Assembly: GCF_002846365.1 (NCBI RefSeq)
Contig: NZ_PJMW01000002.1
Coordinates: 5,766,001-5,830,000, forward strand
Length of the DNA: 64,000 nucleotides
Direction: 5' to 3'
Origin: Nocardia fluminea
Lineage (GTDB): Bacteria; Actinomycetota; Actinomycetes; Mycobacteriales; Mycobacteriaceae
This document shows, piece after piece, positions 33,916-45,025 of this stretch; the stretch's first letter is position 1, and every line of letters starts with the position of its first letter. Under the pieces are notes generated by a model that saw nothing but the letters and a program-made list of their open reading frames with translations, was not told the DNA's origin and made no database searches. Both the position numbers and the translations under genes were made by a program.

Positions 33916-34965
33916 TCAGGCCAGATCGATGACGACCTTGATATCGGAGCCACCCGGTTCGAACGCCTCCATCGCGCGCTCCAGCGGCAGCCGCCGGGTG
34001 ATCAGCCGTGCCAGCCACGACTCGTCCGCTTTGGCCAGCGCTTCCGCGCCCTGCTCGTAGTGGTGGCGGTTGGCGTTCACCGAACCGAACACCAGCGCGT
34101 TGTCGAGCACGATGTTGCGGTTCAGTTCGCCGACATCGACACCGGTGTCGACACCGGGCGTCGACACCCCGGTCAAACAGACGATCACGCCGGGGTTGTC
34201 GATCTCCATCGCCTGTAACGCCACCGCGGGGGAGCCGGTCGCCTCGATCACGATGTCGGGGTGGATCTGATCCGCGACAGCGGCCGCGGTCTCGGTGTGG
34301 AAGGTGCCACCCAACGCCTCGACCAGCTCTTGCTTCGTGCCGCCGCTGACGCGGTCGAGCACGTGCACGTCGAGCCCGCGCTGCTGCCCCAGCAGAGCCG
34401 CGAGCAAACCGATCGGCCCGGCGCCGGTGACCAGGACCGTGCGCGGGTCGAACCAGGCGCGGTTGTTGATCTTCTCGATCTGGTCCCACGCCTTGGCGAC
34501 CACGGTCGTCGGCTCGAGCAGCACCCCGACCTTCTCCAGGGCCGGATCGAGACGCACCGCGAAGTCCTCGCGCACCACCCACGACGTCGACCCGTAGCCG
34601 TCGATCTCCTTGATCCCGCGCTCGACGTACATTCCGTTGCGGCACATGTCCCATTGGCCGCGCGCGCAGGCCCCACACGGCACCGGATCGGGCCTGCGCA
34701 CGATCCCGACGACGAGATCACCGGGGGCGAAGGCGCTACCCTGCGGTGCGGTCTTCACCCGGCCCAGGGATTCGTGCCCGAGCACCATCCGCGACTTGCC
34801 CGGTGGCAGCCAGCCGTAGTTGCCCTGCGCGATATCGCGGTCGGTGCCGCAGATGCCCAGCGAGATCCCGTCGACGAGCAGTTCACCGGGACCGACGACC
34901 GGGTCGGGCACATCCTCCACCCGCAACGATTGCTTCTGCATGGGAACCACTGTCAACGCACGCAT
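33916..34965 (-). CDS. Zinc-dependent medium-chain dehydrogenase, glucose dehydrogenase-like
   Basis: 349 residues. Catalytic zinc: GICGTDRDIAQ (Cys) and LGHESLGRV (His). Structural-zinc loop: PCGACARGQWDMCRNGMYVERG, with fewer than the usual four Cys. Nucleotide fold: TVLVTGAGPIGLLAALLGQQRG. The segment EPTTVVAKAWDQIEKI and the C-terminal domain resemble archaeal-type glucose 1-dehydrogenase. ATG 34965 follows GGAAGG. Substrate (glucose or another sugar/polyol) is not certain. Confidence 0.85.
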   Translation of the reverse strand: MRALTVVPMQKQSLRVEDVPDPVVGPGELLVDGISLGICGTDRDIAQGNYGWLPPGKSRMVLGHESLGRVKTAPQGSAFAPGDLVVGIVRRPDPVPCGACARGQWDMCRNGMYVERGIKEIDGYGSTSWVVREDFAVRLDPALEKVGVLLEPTTVVAKAWDQIEKINNRAWFDPRTVLVTGAGPIGLLAALLGQQRGLDVHVLDRVSGGTKQELVEALGGTFHTETAAAVADQIHPDIVIEATGSPAVALQAMEIDNPGVIVCLTGVSTPGVDTGVDVGELNRNIVLDNALVFGSVNANRHHYEQGAEALAKADESWLARLITRRLPLERAMEAFEPGGSDIKVVIDLA

Positions 34966-35271
34966 CTCGGCATCCCTTCCGCCCGGACGGGCCACTGGTC
35001 GACGACTGCACGAACCACATCCACGACGCCCGGGGAAGCAACCCCATCGCGAACTCGCCGCGAACACGGACCACCTGCGACAACGGTACGCGAACAACCC
35101 CTCGATCGGCCGCTGCGAGACCGTGCAGGAACAACCGGCATCGCCGATGGCTCACCATCACACTTCTCCATCATCGCGACGGCGGGAACCCGGAGCTGCC
35201 GATCGTGTCCGCCGCCTCGGCTACGGTGGACAGCGCTCGCACCGATCGACCCGTGGCCAGCTGGAGGCGTC
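34966..35271. other. Intergenic region, 306 bp, no gene recognised
   Basis: Divergent promoters for the dehydrogenase (left) and the DUF1460 protein (right). TACGGT at 35222-35227 is a possible -10 for the rightward gene, leaving a leader of about 40 nt that ends in GGAGG. I see no strong palindrome and no conserved protein fragment in any frame. Confidence 0.5.
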
Positions 35272-36060
35272 TTGCGCATCATCGTCCGGATCATGCTCGT
35301 GCTCGCCGCGCTCGTGTGCGCGCTCGCACCGGCCTCGGCCGCGCCCACTGTCGATGACGCCTCCGCGCGCCAGATCGACGAACTGCTTACCGTGCGCGCC
35401 GAATCGGGCGGTCTGAGCCGTAGCGAACTCATCGAACGGCTCTCCGCGCGTCTGCTCGGCACGCCCTACGGCGCGAACATGCTGATCGGTTCGGCCACCG
35501 AACCCGAACAGCTCGTCGCGGACCTGCGCCGGGTCGATTGCTTCACCTACCTCGACTACGTCGAAGCCGCATCGCGCTCCAGTACCCGCGACGAGTTCCT
35601 CACCAACCTGGCCACCACCCGCTACATCGACGGTCGCGTCGAATTCGCCCAGCGCAAGCACTTCTTCACCGACTGGTCCACCCGGGAACGGCTCGCCGCC
35701 ACCGACATCACCGCGAGCCTCAGTGCCGCCGCCGTCACCACCACCAAGCACCTCAACGCCAAAGCCGATGGCAGCACCTACCTGCCCGGTGTCCCCGTGG
35801 TCGATCGCGCCGTCACCCATATCCCCTCGGCCGCGGTCGACGCGACAGTGTCGGGCGCGCTGCGCACCGGCGACTTCCTCGGCGCCTACACCCCGGAGGC
35901 CGGCCTCGACGTGACCCACGTCGGCATCCTCGTCCACACCCCGGCCGGCCCGATCTTCCGCAACGCGTCTTCGCTCGCCGCGACCAACCAGGTCGTGGAC
36001 ACTCCCTTGGCCGACTACCTGCGGACCGTCCCGGGCATCGTCGTCCTGCGCCCACTCTGA
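35272..36060 (+). CDS. Secreted DUF1460 family protein (NlpC/P60-like amidase fold)
   Basis: 262 residues. Signal peptide IIVRIMLVLAALVCALAPASAAP, then RLLGTPYGANMLIGS, RRVDCFTYLDYVEAA with the putative catalytic Cys, and LDVTHVGILVHTPAGPIFRNASS with the putative His. These match the DUF1460 Cys-His layout. A role in cutting cell-wall peptides or acyl bonds is probable from related families. The TTG at 35272 is preferred because GGAGG is 5 nt upstream; the next ATG would truncate the signal peptide. Confidence 0.85.
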   Translation: MRIIVRIMLVLAALVCALAPASAAPTVDDASARQIDELLTVRAESGGLSRSELIERLSARLLGTPYGANMLIGSATEPEQLVADLRRVDCFTYLDYVEAASRSSTRDEFLTNLATTRYIDGRVEFAQRKHFFTDWSTRERLAATDITASLSAAAVTTTKHLNAKADGSTYLPGVPVVDRAVTHIPSAAVDATVSGALRTGDFLGAYTPEAGLDVTHVGILVHTPAGPIFRNASSLAATNQVVDTPLADYLRTVPGIVVLRPL

Positions 36061-36079
36061 CCGACTCCGAGGACTCGCC

Positions 36080-36637
36080 ATGACCACGCTGCCCGACCGC
36101 CCCAACACCGCGCTGCTCGTCGTCGACGTCCAGAACGGCGTCGTCGACGAAGCGCCCCGCCGCGACGAGGTCGTCGCCAACATCACCGCCCTGGTCGACC
36201 GTGCCCGGCGCGCCGAGGTCGCGATCATCTGGATCCAGCACTCCTCCGAGGACCTGGTCGAGCACAGCGATCCCTGGCACTATGTCCCCGAACTCACCCG
36301 CACCGACACCGAACCGCTGGTCCACAAACGCTACGGCGACTCCTTCGAGGACACCGAACTCGAAGGACTGCTCGCGGCCGTCGGCGCAGGCCACCTGGTC
36401 GTCACGGGCGCGGAATCCGACGCCTGTGTCCGCTCGACCATCCACGGTGCGTTCGTGCGCGGCTACGACGTCACCCTCGTCGCCGACGCCCACACCACCG
36501 GCGACAAAACCCGGTGGGGCGCACCAAAACCCGAAGACGTGATCGCCCACACCAACCTGTACTGGCAGTTCCAGCAAGCCCCCGGGCGCACCGCGGCCGT
36601 TCGCCCGGCCGAAGAGCTTGACTTCATGTCGACCTGA
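36080..36637 (+). CDS. Isochorismatase-family cysteine hydrolase
   Basis: 185 residues. Catalytic triad: Asp in LLVVDVQNGVVDEAP, Lys in PLVHKRYGDSF, Cys in TGAESDACVRSTIHGAF. The cis-peptide segment precedes the Cys as usual. It belongs to the nicotinamidase/isochorismatase group; the late segment KTRWGAPKPEDVIAHTN is found in the YcaC/pncA-like subgroup. It follows DUF1460 by 19 bp, so the two may be co-transcribed. Substrate unknown. Confidence 0.9.
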   Translation: MTTLPDRPNTALLVVDVQNGVVDEAPRRDEVVANITALVDRARRAEVAIIWIQHSSEDLVEHSDPWHYVPELTRTDTEPLVHKRYGDSFEDTELEGLLAAVGAGHLVVTGAESDACVRSTIHGAFVRGYDVTLVADAHTTGDKTRWGAPKPEDVIAHTNLYWQFQQAPGRTAAVRPAEELDFMST

Positions 36638-36654
36638 ACGACCACCGTGGTCCC

Positions 36655-37200
36655 ATGACCACTTTCGGATACGAACAGAGCATCGGCTACGACCGGCGCG
36701 CCACCCGGCTCCTCACCGGCCTGTACCGTCGCATCGCCACCGATATCGATGCCCGCACCAGCGACGCGGCCACCGTCGTCGACCTCGGCACAGGCCCGGG
36801 AAAGCTGCTGTCACGCGTGGCGGCCCGGCGCCCCGACCTGCGCCTGCACGGCATCGACCTGTCCCCGCACATGATCGCGATCGCCGGCCGTACTCTCGCC
36901 GGGCAGCCGGTCGAACTGGCCGTCGCCGACGTCGCCGAGCTGCCTTACCCCGATGCGAGCGTCGACTTCGCCGTATCGAGCCTGAGCATGCACGAATGGC
37001 CCGACCTGCCCGCCGCCGTCACCGAACTACGTCGCGTGCTGCGCCCCGGCGGCGCCGCTGGGATCTACGACTTCCGATTCGCCCGGACCCGGCAGATCCG
37101 GCAGGCACTCGCGACCACCTTCGGGACGGTCGACACCGAAACAGTCCGTCTGCCTTGGCATCCCGTCGCCGTGATCGCCTGCTACCGCGTCAGCGCCTAG
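36655..37200 (+). CDS. Class I SAM-dependent methyltransferase
   Basis: 181 residues. SAM-binding motif I is VVDLGTGPGKLLSRVA, motif II HGIDLSPHMIAIA, and the acidic loop is VADVAELPYPDASVDFAVS. Post-motif LRRVLRPGGAAGIYDFRF is normal. It is a compact Methyltransf_11-type enzyme with no extra domain to show the substrate. It sits 17 bp after the isochorismatase-family gene and 9 bp before the MerR gene, hence one transcription unit. Confidence 0.88.
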   Translation: MTTFGYEQSIGYDRRATRLLTGLYRRIATDIDARTSDAATVVDLGTGPGKLLSRVAARRPDLRLHGIDLSPHMIAIAGRTLAGQPVELAVADVAELPYPDASVDFAVSSLSMHEWPDLPAAVTELRRVLRPGGAAGIYDFRFARTRQIRQALATTFGTVDTETVRLPWHPVAVIACYRVSA

Positions 37201-37209
37201 GCTCGGCGG

Positions 37210-37656
37210 ATGGCCGAGGAACACACCACGATCGGTGCGGTGGCCGCACAGTTCGGGCTCGCGACCCACGTGCTGCGCCACTGGGAAGACCGTGGGCTGC
37301 TCGCCCCACCCCGTGACTCGGCCGGACGCCGCCACTTCCGCGACACCGATATCGACACGATCGCGATGATCGTCCTGGGCAAGAAGGCCGGGCTCTCCCT
37401 CGACGATCTCGCCATCCTGTTCGTCCGTTCCCCCGATCGCCGCACCCGCCGTGCGGTACTCGAGGCCCATCGCGACCGCCTCGCCGATCAGATCGCCCGC
37501 ACTCGCGCCGCCCTCGACGTCGTCACCCACGTCCTGGACTGCGATGCCGAGGACTTCTGCACCTGCCCCCACTTCCGCGCCGAACTCGCCGGAGTCCTCC
37601 CCACCCGCACGCCGGTGCCGGCCACACTGCCCGACGTGGGACGATCGGATATGTGA
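37210..37656 (+). CDS. MerR-family regulator
   Basis: 148 residues. Winged HTH in residues 7-40 (TIGAVAAQFGLATHVLRHWEDRGLLAPPRDSAGRR), then a dimer helix. The C-terminus carries CDAEDFCTCPHFRAEL, three cysteines and a His that could bind a metal or sense oxidants. A TAGGCT -10 box ends 6 nt before the ATG. Its stop overlaps the start of the next regulator (GTGA). Confidence 0.88.
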   Translation: MAEEHTTIGAVAAQFGLATHVLRHWEDRGLLAPPRDSAGRRHFRDTDIDTIAMIVLGKKAGLSLDDLAILFVRSPDRRTRRAVLEAHRDRLADQIARTRAALDVVTHVLDCDAEDFCTCPHFRAELAGVLPTRTPVPATLPDVGRSDM

Positions 37657-38096
37657 GCGCCACACCCGCGAAACCACAGCACCTGCGCGACCTCGCGCTG
37701 CTGCGTCGCGTGCGCGACCGCATCGACCGCGAATACGACCGGCCCCTCGACGTCGAAGCGCTCGCTCGCGGCGTCCACATGTCGGCCGGGCACCTCAGCA
37801 GACAGTTCCGCCTCGCCTACGGGGAATCGCCGTACTCCTACCTGATGACGCGCCGGATCGAGCGGGCCATGGCGCTGCTGCGCCGCGGCGACCTGAGCGT
37901 CACCGAGGTCTGTTTCGCGGTCGGCTCGTCCTCGCTGGGCACCTTCAGTACCCGCTTCACCGAACTCGTCGGCGTGCCGCCCAGCGTCTACAGACAACAG
38001 CAGGGCGCACAGACCGCGGGGATGCCGTCGTGCGTGGTCAAGAAGGTGACCAGACCGATCAGGAATCGAGAAGCTTCCGCTCCGACCGGCAATTAG
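37653..38096 (+). CDS. AraC-family HTH protein without a ligand domain
   Basis: 147 residues. Residues about 18-118 make a complete two-HTH AraC DNA-binding domain: RPLDVEALARGVHMSAGHLSRQF and LSVTEVCFAVGSSSLGTFSTRF. There is no N-terminal cupin or other sensor domain. GTG start overlaps the MerR stop, so translation is coupled. The C-terminal ~30 residues (SCVVKKVTRPIRNREAS) are basic. It is followed at 10 bp by a VOC-family gene, a pairing seen in other actinobacteria and probably regulatory. Confidence 0.87.
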   Translation: MSATPAKPQHLRDLALLRRVRDRIDREYDRPLDVEALARGVHMSAGHLSRQFRLAYGESPYSYLMTRRIERAMALLRRGDLSVTEVCFAVGSSSLGTFSTRFTELVGVPPSVYRQQQGAQTAGMPSCVVKKVTRPIRNREASAPTGN

Positions 38097-38106
38097 CGTG
38101 GTCGCC

Positions 38107-38517
38107 ATGAACCTCACCATTCACCAGAGCTACCTGCCCCAGGACGATCCCGACGCCGCGCTCGCCTTCTACCGCGACGCGCTCGGCTTCGAGGTGCGCA
38201 ACGATGTGGGCTACAACGGGATGCGCTGGATCACCGTGGGCCCCGCGGGCCAGCCCGACACCTCCATCGTGTTGCACCCACCGGCCGCCGACCCCGGCAT
38301 CACCGACGAGGAACGTCGCGTCATCGGCGAGATGATGGCCAAAGGCACCTACGCCGGGGTCAACCTCGCCACCGACGACCTCGACGGCCTGTTCGAAAAA
38401 CTGCAGGCAGGAGATATCGAAGTCGTCCAGGAACCCACCGATCAGCCCTACGGCGTGCGCGATTGCGCCTTCCGCGACCCCGCCGGAAATATGGTCCGCA
38501 TCCAGCAGACCAAGTAA
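38107..38517 (+). CDS. VOC-family (glyoxalase-like) protein
   Basis: 136 residues. Two beta-alpha-beta-beta-beta units: DPDAALAFYRDALGFEVRNDVG first, then GVNLATDDLDGLFEKLQAG and YGVRDCAFRDPAGNMVRIQQ. His26-type metal ligands are not all present, so it may be a binding or resistance protein rather than a glyoxalase. ATG 38107 is preferred over GTG 38098 since TAGCGT ends 7 nt upstream (leaderless). It follows the AraC-type regulator by 10 bp. Confidence 0.87.
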   Translation: MNLTIHQSYLPQDDPDAALAFYRDALGFEVRNDVGYNGMRWITVGPAGQPDTSIVLHPPAADPGITDEERRVIGEMMAKGTYAGVNLATDDLDGLFEKLQAGDIEVVQEPTDQPYGVRDCAFRDPAGNMVRIQQTK

Positions 38518-38572
38518 GCCATCGCGCCGGTAGATTCGATATCCGGCGATGTCGACTGATCGAGGGAGACCC

Positions 38573-40954
<2,382 letters not shown>

Positions 40955-40959
40955 CGGTG

Positions 40960-40992
40960 GCTCGTCCGGGCTCACATCGAGCCCGGACGAGC
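40960..40992. terminator. Strong hairpin terminator after the UvrA-like gene
   Basis: GCTCGTCCGGGCTC (40960-40973), loop ACATC, GAGCCCGGACGAGC (40979-40992): perfect 14-bp stem beginning 6 nt after the stop codon. U-poor, as usual in actinobacteria. Confidence 0.85.
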
Positions 40993-41058
40993 ACCGATAG
41001 GGACAGGCGCGAACTTTCCGCACCCTGTGCGCACAACCGGTTCGCCTATCCTGGGCCG

Positions 41059-41475
41059 ATGATCGAGATCTCCACCGATCCCGCCGCCGTCGACCTCGAC
41101 TGGCTCCACCACCGGCTGTCCACCGACGCCTACTGGGCACTCGGTCGCAGCCGTGAGCGTGTGGAGCGCCTGGTCGCAAACTCGCTGCCCTACAGCGTGT
41201 TCCGCGACGGCTCCCAGATCGCCTTCGCGCGCCTGGTCACCGACCGCACCACCTTCGCCTGGCTCGCCGACGTCTACGTCGACCGCCCCCAGCGCGGACA
41301 GGGTGTCGGCAAACTCCTGCTCGACCGCATCATGGCCGACGCGGACAGCTGGGGCCTGCGTCGCATGGCCCTCGCCACCGGCGACGCCCACGACCTCTAC
41401 CGCACCTACGGCTTCACCCCACATCCGAAACCGGATCTGTGGATGGAAAAGAACTGGCCGTCCAACCCCGCCTGA
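41059..41475 (+). CDS. GNAT-family N-acetyltransferase
   Basis: 138 residues. The acetyl-CoA loop is in VYVDRPQRGQGVGKLLLDRI (Q/RxxGxG/A), followed by WGLRRMALATGDAHDLYRTYGF. N-terminal DWLHHRLSTDAYWALGRSRERVERLVANS is typical of the small single-domain subgroup. TATCCT ends 6 nt before the ATG (leaderless). Substrate unknown. Confidence 0.9.
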   Translation: MIEISTDPAAVDLDWLHHRLSTDAYWALGRSRERVERLVANSLPYSVFRDGSQIAFARLVTDRTTFAWLADVYVDRPQRGQGVGKLLLDRIMADADSWGLRRMALATGDAHDLYRTYGFTPHPKPDLWMEKNWPSNPA

Positions 41476-41522
41476 CTTTCCGTATGGAGCTCAGCGAGAT
41501 CTGGAGCAAGCGAATCGGGGGG

Positions 41523-42303
41523 TTACAGCCACGCTCGAGTGGGCCGGGGCAGCCGGTCGTCCGGGACCAAATAGGTGATGCCGAGATCGCGCAGGACGAT
41601 GCCGGGCTCGCTCGCGTGCACCGGACCGAGCGCCTTCACCAGATCCACCGACGTCAGATGATCGGCCGGGTGGACGCCGTCAGTGGGATGGAAATCGACT
41701 GTGGCCGTTGCGGTTCCCGCTGCGGTGGTGGTGATCAGGCGATAACGCAGCGCGACGGCGCCGGTGCCTCGGGTGCGGATCGACCGGTACGTGATCCGGT
41801 CACCCAGGGTGTAGACCTCGCCGGCATGCTCGGGAGTATCGGAGCGTGAGCCGGTGAAGGCGGCGTCTTCCAGTACACGCAGACCGGAGAAGTAGTAACC
41901 GGGCACCATCTCCTCCGGCACCGTGTTCCACGGATACACGCCGTCGTCGGGTAGCTCGAGCTCCTCGATCAGTTCGATCCTGGTGATCTCCCGTGTCGCC
42001 GCGGCGAGCGAGCGGGGTGAGCCGGGCCGCGACCGCCGACTGGAACCCGCCGGTGGCATGCAGGGTGGCCGATCCGTCGCGGCACGCATCCCGCACCTCG
42101 TCCAGGGGGAGGGCTTCGAGAGGCAGTGCGGTCACCACGTCGCGGCCCGCGCCCAGGTGGGCGACTACCGCATCGATGTCAGCGGTCAGGTGGACGACCA
42201 CCGCGGCCGAGGAAGGCTGCACGACAGCGACATCGGAGCGCCCGGCGATCCGGTCGGCGAGCGGCCCGGCGCCGAGCACCGCGACCGGAAGCGGGGAGGT
42301 CAT
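41523..42303 (-). pseudogene. Dihydrodipicolinate-reductase-like gene with a frameshift
   Basis: The first part (MTSPLPVAVLGAGPLADRIAG to FQSAVAARLT) is in one frame. The rest (SLAAATREITRIELIEELELPDDGVYPW to RLPRPTRAWL) is in another. The break lies in a GGGG run at 42014-42017 (CCCC on the coding strand): removing one base restores an intact frame of 259 residues. The joined protein parallels the NAD(P)-binding and central parts of the upstream gene, which overlaps it by 4 bp (ATGA). Either a recent pseudogene or a homopolymer sequencing error. Confidence 0.65.
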
Positions 42304-43589
42304 GCTGTCTCCAGACGGTATCGAGGGCTCAGATCGGGCGTCGCGACACCAGCCGGCGCCGCACACAGTTCCGGGATGACATCGAGCATCGCCTTGACCG
42401 AGATGTCGGTGACCGCGGACCAATCGCCCTCGTACGACTCGTCGTCGAGTTCGTTGCGCATCTCGATCCGGGCGGGGCTGCCGTCCAGCGTGATCACATG
42501 CCCGCCGGCCAGGCTGCGCGGATGATCCGGCCCGAGGTGGGCGTTGCCCGGCCCGACGTGCCAGCATTCGGCGTTGGTCATGAACAATCGGTCGCCGAGG
42601 TAGCCGCGGTAACTCATATGGATGGCACCGACCGTGCCCGGCTCGATCACACTGCCACCGGCCCGCACCCGGGTTCGCGCCGGCACCGGATAGACGTGGC
42701 GTTCCACCCGCACCTCCTCGGCGCGGGCGCCGAACAGCGTGTGGGCGACATTGGCGAGCACCGCGTCGAAGTAGAAGTGCTGCATCAGCGCGATGGCGTG
42801 GTCGGAGTCGACCGCGCTCAGCGGCATCCCGAAACCGAGACTGGCCAGCCCGCCCCACATGCCGTCCGGCGCGGCCGAAAGATCACCGACCTCCAGGAAT
42901 TTCACCTCGCGCACCTCATCGAGCAGCCCCGCCAGGCGCAGCAGCAGTTGCTCCACCATGAGTCCGGGGTGCAGGCCCGTACCGTGCAGCGATACCCCGC
43001 CCCGCAGGCAAGCGGCCTGAAGTCGCTCGCCTGTGGCCCGGCGTGGGATCGCCCGGTCCACCACCGGCGCGGCCAGCCTCTCCAGAACCGGGGCGGTAAA
43101 CCGGAGCGGGCCCGAATCCACCACGCGCATCACTGTTTTCAGCGCCGACAGCGCCTTGGGCAACTGCGGACCGAAGGCGCCTCCGGTGACCCGCATCTGC
43201 GCGACAGTGCGCAGTACCTCCAGCGGCGAACGCGATTCGGACAGCCAGGTGGGCATGGCCGGATTGTGATAGGACGCCGCGGACACCACGTTCTTGCCGG
43301 ACTCGAGCAGGTCGAGCACATCGGCGTCCGCGCCCTGTACCAGAGACGGTGTCGTCGGTGTGTGCACGACGCAATCCGCTTTCAGCGCAAGGATTTCCGC
43401 CTTGGACGTGGTCGCCGTGATGCCCACCGGCGCCAGCCCGGCCAGTTCGCCGATGTCCTTGCCGTGCTTGTGCGGGCTGAACACCTTGACCCCGACGACC
43501 TCGAAATCGGGGGAGGCCAGCGCCGTGCGCAATGCCCGCCCACCCATGTCACCAGGGCCCCAAATGATCAGCCGATACGGACGTGCCAC
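42300..43589 (-). CDS. NAD(P)H-dependent amine/dihydrodipicolinate reductase-like protein
   Basis: 429 residues. Rossmann start YRLIIWGPGDMGGRALRTAL, then VVHTPTTPSLVQGADADVLDLLESGKNVVSAASYHNP, as in the DapB-like amine dehydrogenase group (2,4-diaminopentanoate dehydrogenase type). The C-terminal half (GTGLHPGLMVEQLLLRLAGLL, ECWHVGPGN, ARIEMRNELD) is the long catalytic/oligomer domain of this group. The GTG at 43589 follows GGAGG; the open frame runs further upstream without an RBS. Divergent from the lvaBAC-like operon across a palindrome, which suggests shared regulation. Substrate unknown. Confidence 0.82.
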   Translation of the reverse strand: MARPYRLIIWGPGDMGGRALRTALASPDFEVVGVKVFSPHKHGKDIGELAGLAPVGITATTSKAEILALKADCVVHTPTTPSLVQGADADVLDLLESGKNVVSAASYHNPAMPTWLSESRSPLEVLRTVAQMRVTGGAFGPQLPKALSALKTVMRVVDSGPLRFTAPVLERLAAPVVDRAIPRRATGERLQAACLRGGVSLHGTGLHPGLMVEQLLLRLAGLLDEVREVKFLEVGDLSAAPDGMWGGLASLGFGMPLSAVDSDHAIALMQHFYFDAVLANVAHTLFGARAEEVRVERHVYPVPARTRVRAGGSVIEPGTVGAIHMSYRGYLGDRLFMTNAECWHVGPGNAHLGPDHPRSLAGGHVITLDGSPARIEMRNELDDESYEGDWSAVTDISVKAMLDVIPELCAAPAGVATPDLSPRYRLETA

Positions 43590-43619
43590 AACCGCCTCCT
43601 CGCCGTTGGTGGTATGTCT

Positions 43620-43634
43620 AACACGCCCAGTGTT
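43620..43634. promoter_or_regulatory. Palindrome in the divergent promoter region of the reductase and lvaBAC-like operon
   Basis: AACAC-GCCCA-GTGTT, perfect 5-bp arms, with flanking TATGTCT and GAGATACATA extending the symmetry imperfectly. It lies 31 bp upstream of the leftward gene and 67 bp upstream of the rightward one. A TetR- or GntR-type repressor site is plausible. Confidence 0.4.
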
Positions 43635-43701
43635 GAGATACATAGGCTTTGAGTCTCTTATTGTCTCGTCGCGCGATCTGCCGTAGCTTTCCCTTCGAGT
43701 C

Positions 43702-44016
43702 ATGACGAGCGCCAGAGGTGTCCCTGTGCAGAATCAACCACCCGCAGCCGAGCTGCTGGAATCCCTGGCCGAACTACTGGAGAGCACACTGCTGCCGGCC
43801 TTGCCGCCCGCTCTGCAGCACCGTGCGCGGGTGGGGGCGAATCTCGCCAGGATCGTGCGGCGCGAGATCGATCTCGCGCCCTCGGCGACGCGACATGAAC
43901 ACGAGCTACTGGACGCGGCCGACGACGAACACGCCCTGTGGCAGGCACTCGTCGAGGTGGTGCGCGCCGACCTGGCGATCGCCAAACCCGGTTACGACAG
44001 CTGGGAGGGGGAGTGA
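43702..44016 (+). CDS. DUF6285 protein (LvaB-like)
   Basis: 104 residues. The core LLESLAELLESTLLPALPPALQHRARVGANLARIVRREIDL, then EHELLDAADDEHALWQALVEVVRADLAIAKPG, is the family pattern of small helical proteins encoded beside an APH-type kinase and an acyl-CoA dehydrogenase. In P. putida the small LvaB is required with LvaA and LvaC to turn 4-hydroxyacyl-CoA into 3-hydroxyacyl-CoA. ATG 43702 is used; GTG 43726 is possible. It overlaps the kinase gene by 4 bp. Confidence 0.78.
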   Translation: MTSARGVPVQNQPPAAELLESLAELLESTLLPALPPALQHRARVGANLARIVRREIDLAPSATRHEHELLDAADDEHALWQALVEVVRADLAIAKPGYDSWEGE

Positions 44017-45017
44017 GCACCGATCTCGCCGCAGGTCTGACCGAGTTCCTGACCCGCACCTGGGGCACGCCCACGCGAGTGGACGAGCTGGAGTACCTCT
44101 CAGCCGGCGCGCGCCGGCGCAACGTCGGCTTCACCGCCCACGTCGCGGGGGAGCGCGCCCGCAAGCTGGTCGCCACGCTCGTGCCGGCCGCCGTGCAGAT
44201 CATGTCGGTCGAGGACGAAGCGGCGGTGCGCGAGCTCGCGCGAACGCACGGCGTGGCAGTGCCCGCGGTGGTGGCGGTCTGCGCGGATCCGGCCGTGGTG
44301 GGCGAGCCGTTCGTCATCAGCGACCACGTGACCGGGGAGACCGTCCCGCGCAAGGTATTACGCCTCATCGCGGCCGAAGGCAACGCCGAGACGGTGGCCC
44401 GCGAGTGGGGCGAGGCGATGGGCAGGCTGCACGCCATCGGTCCGGCCGCCGCTCCGCGCACCGTGCCCGCCGCGGGCGCCGATCCGGCCGCCGCCGTTCT
44501 AGCCGCGGCCGAGGCGGACGTGCGGGTGTTACTCGGCGACCGGCCGGTGTTCGCGCTGGCGCTGCGCTGGCTCGAACATCGGCTTCCTGGCCCGCCGCCG
44601 CGCACCACGCTGCTGCATACCGACCTGCGCAACGGCAATATCGTCGTCGCCGCGGACGGCTTGCGAGCCGTGCTGGACTGGGAGGGCGCTCAACGTTGCG
44701 GCGACCCGATGCGTGACGTCGCCTGGCCTGCATTGCGGATGTGGCGCTTCGGTACGGACGAACGGGAGTTCGGCGGTTTTGCCGACCGCGCGAGCTTCCT
44801 GCGCGGCTACCAGGCCGCGGGCGGTGACTTCGATCTCGACAGATTCCGCTGGTGGAAGGTGATGGGCACGCTGGCCTGGGGAGTCGGACTGGCCGCCCAA
44901 GCCGCCGCGCACGTGGACGGCAGCGTGCGCGACATCGTCATGGCCGCCAGCGGACGTCGTGTTTCCGAAATCGAGTGGGACCTGCTCATGCAGATTCGTC
45001 CCGAAGCGAAAGTCTAG
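44013..45017 (+). CDS. APH-type acyl-CoA kinase (LvaA/ACAD10-kinase-like)
   Basis: 334 residues. Kinase fold with catalytic HTDLRNGNIVV (HxDxxxxN) and metal-binding VLDWEGAQRCGDPMRDVAWPALRMWRFG. That tail matches the phosphotransferase group that works with acyl-CoA dehydrogenases rather than drug resistance. N-terminal FISDHVTGETVPRKVLRLIA is typical too. GTG start after GGGAGGGGGAG, overlapping DUF6285. By analogy with LvaA it phosphorylates the 4-hydroxyl of 4-hydroxyacyl-CoA (inference from context). Confidence 0.85.
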   Translation: MSTDLAAGLTEFLTRTWGTPTRVDELEYLSAGARRRNVGFTAHVAGERARKLVATLVPAAVQIMSVEDEAAVRELARTHGVAVPAVVAVCADPAVVGEPFVISDHVTGETVPRKVLRLIAAEGNAETVAREWGEAMGRLHAIGPAAAPRTVPAAGADPAAAVLAAAEADVRVLLGDRPVFALALRWLEHRLPGPPPRTTLLHTDLRNGNIVVAADGLRAVLDWEGAQRCGDPMRDVAWPALRMWRFGTDEREFGGFADRASFLRGYQAAGGDFDLDRFRWWKVMGTLAWGVGLAAQAAAHVDGSVRDIVMAASGRRVSEIEWDLLMQIRPEAKV

Positions 45018-45025
45018 GAGAGACA

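Noticed and set aside
44013..45017. Aminoglycoside resistance kinase
   Set aside because: It is coupled to DUF6285 and an acyl-CoA dehydrogenase, so an acyl-CoA kinase role is more likely.
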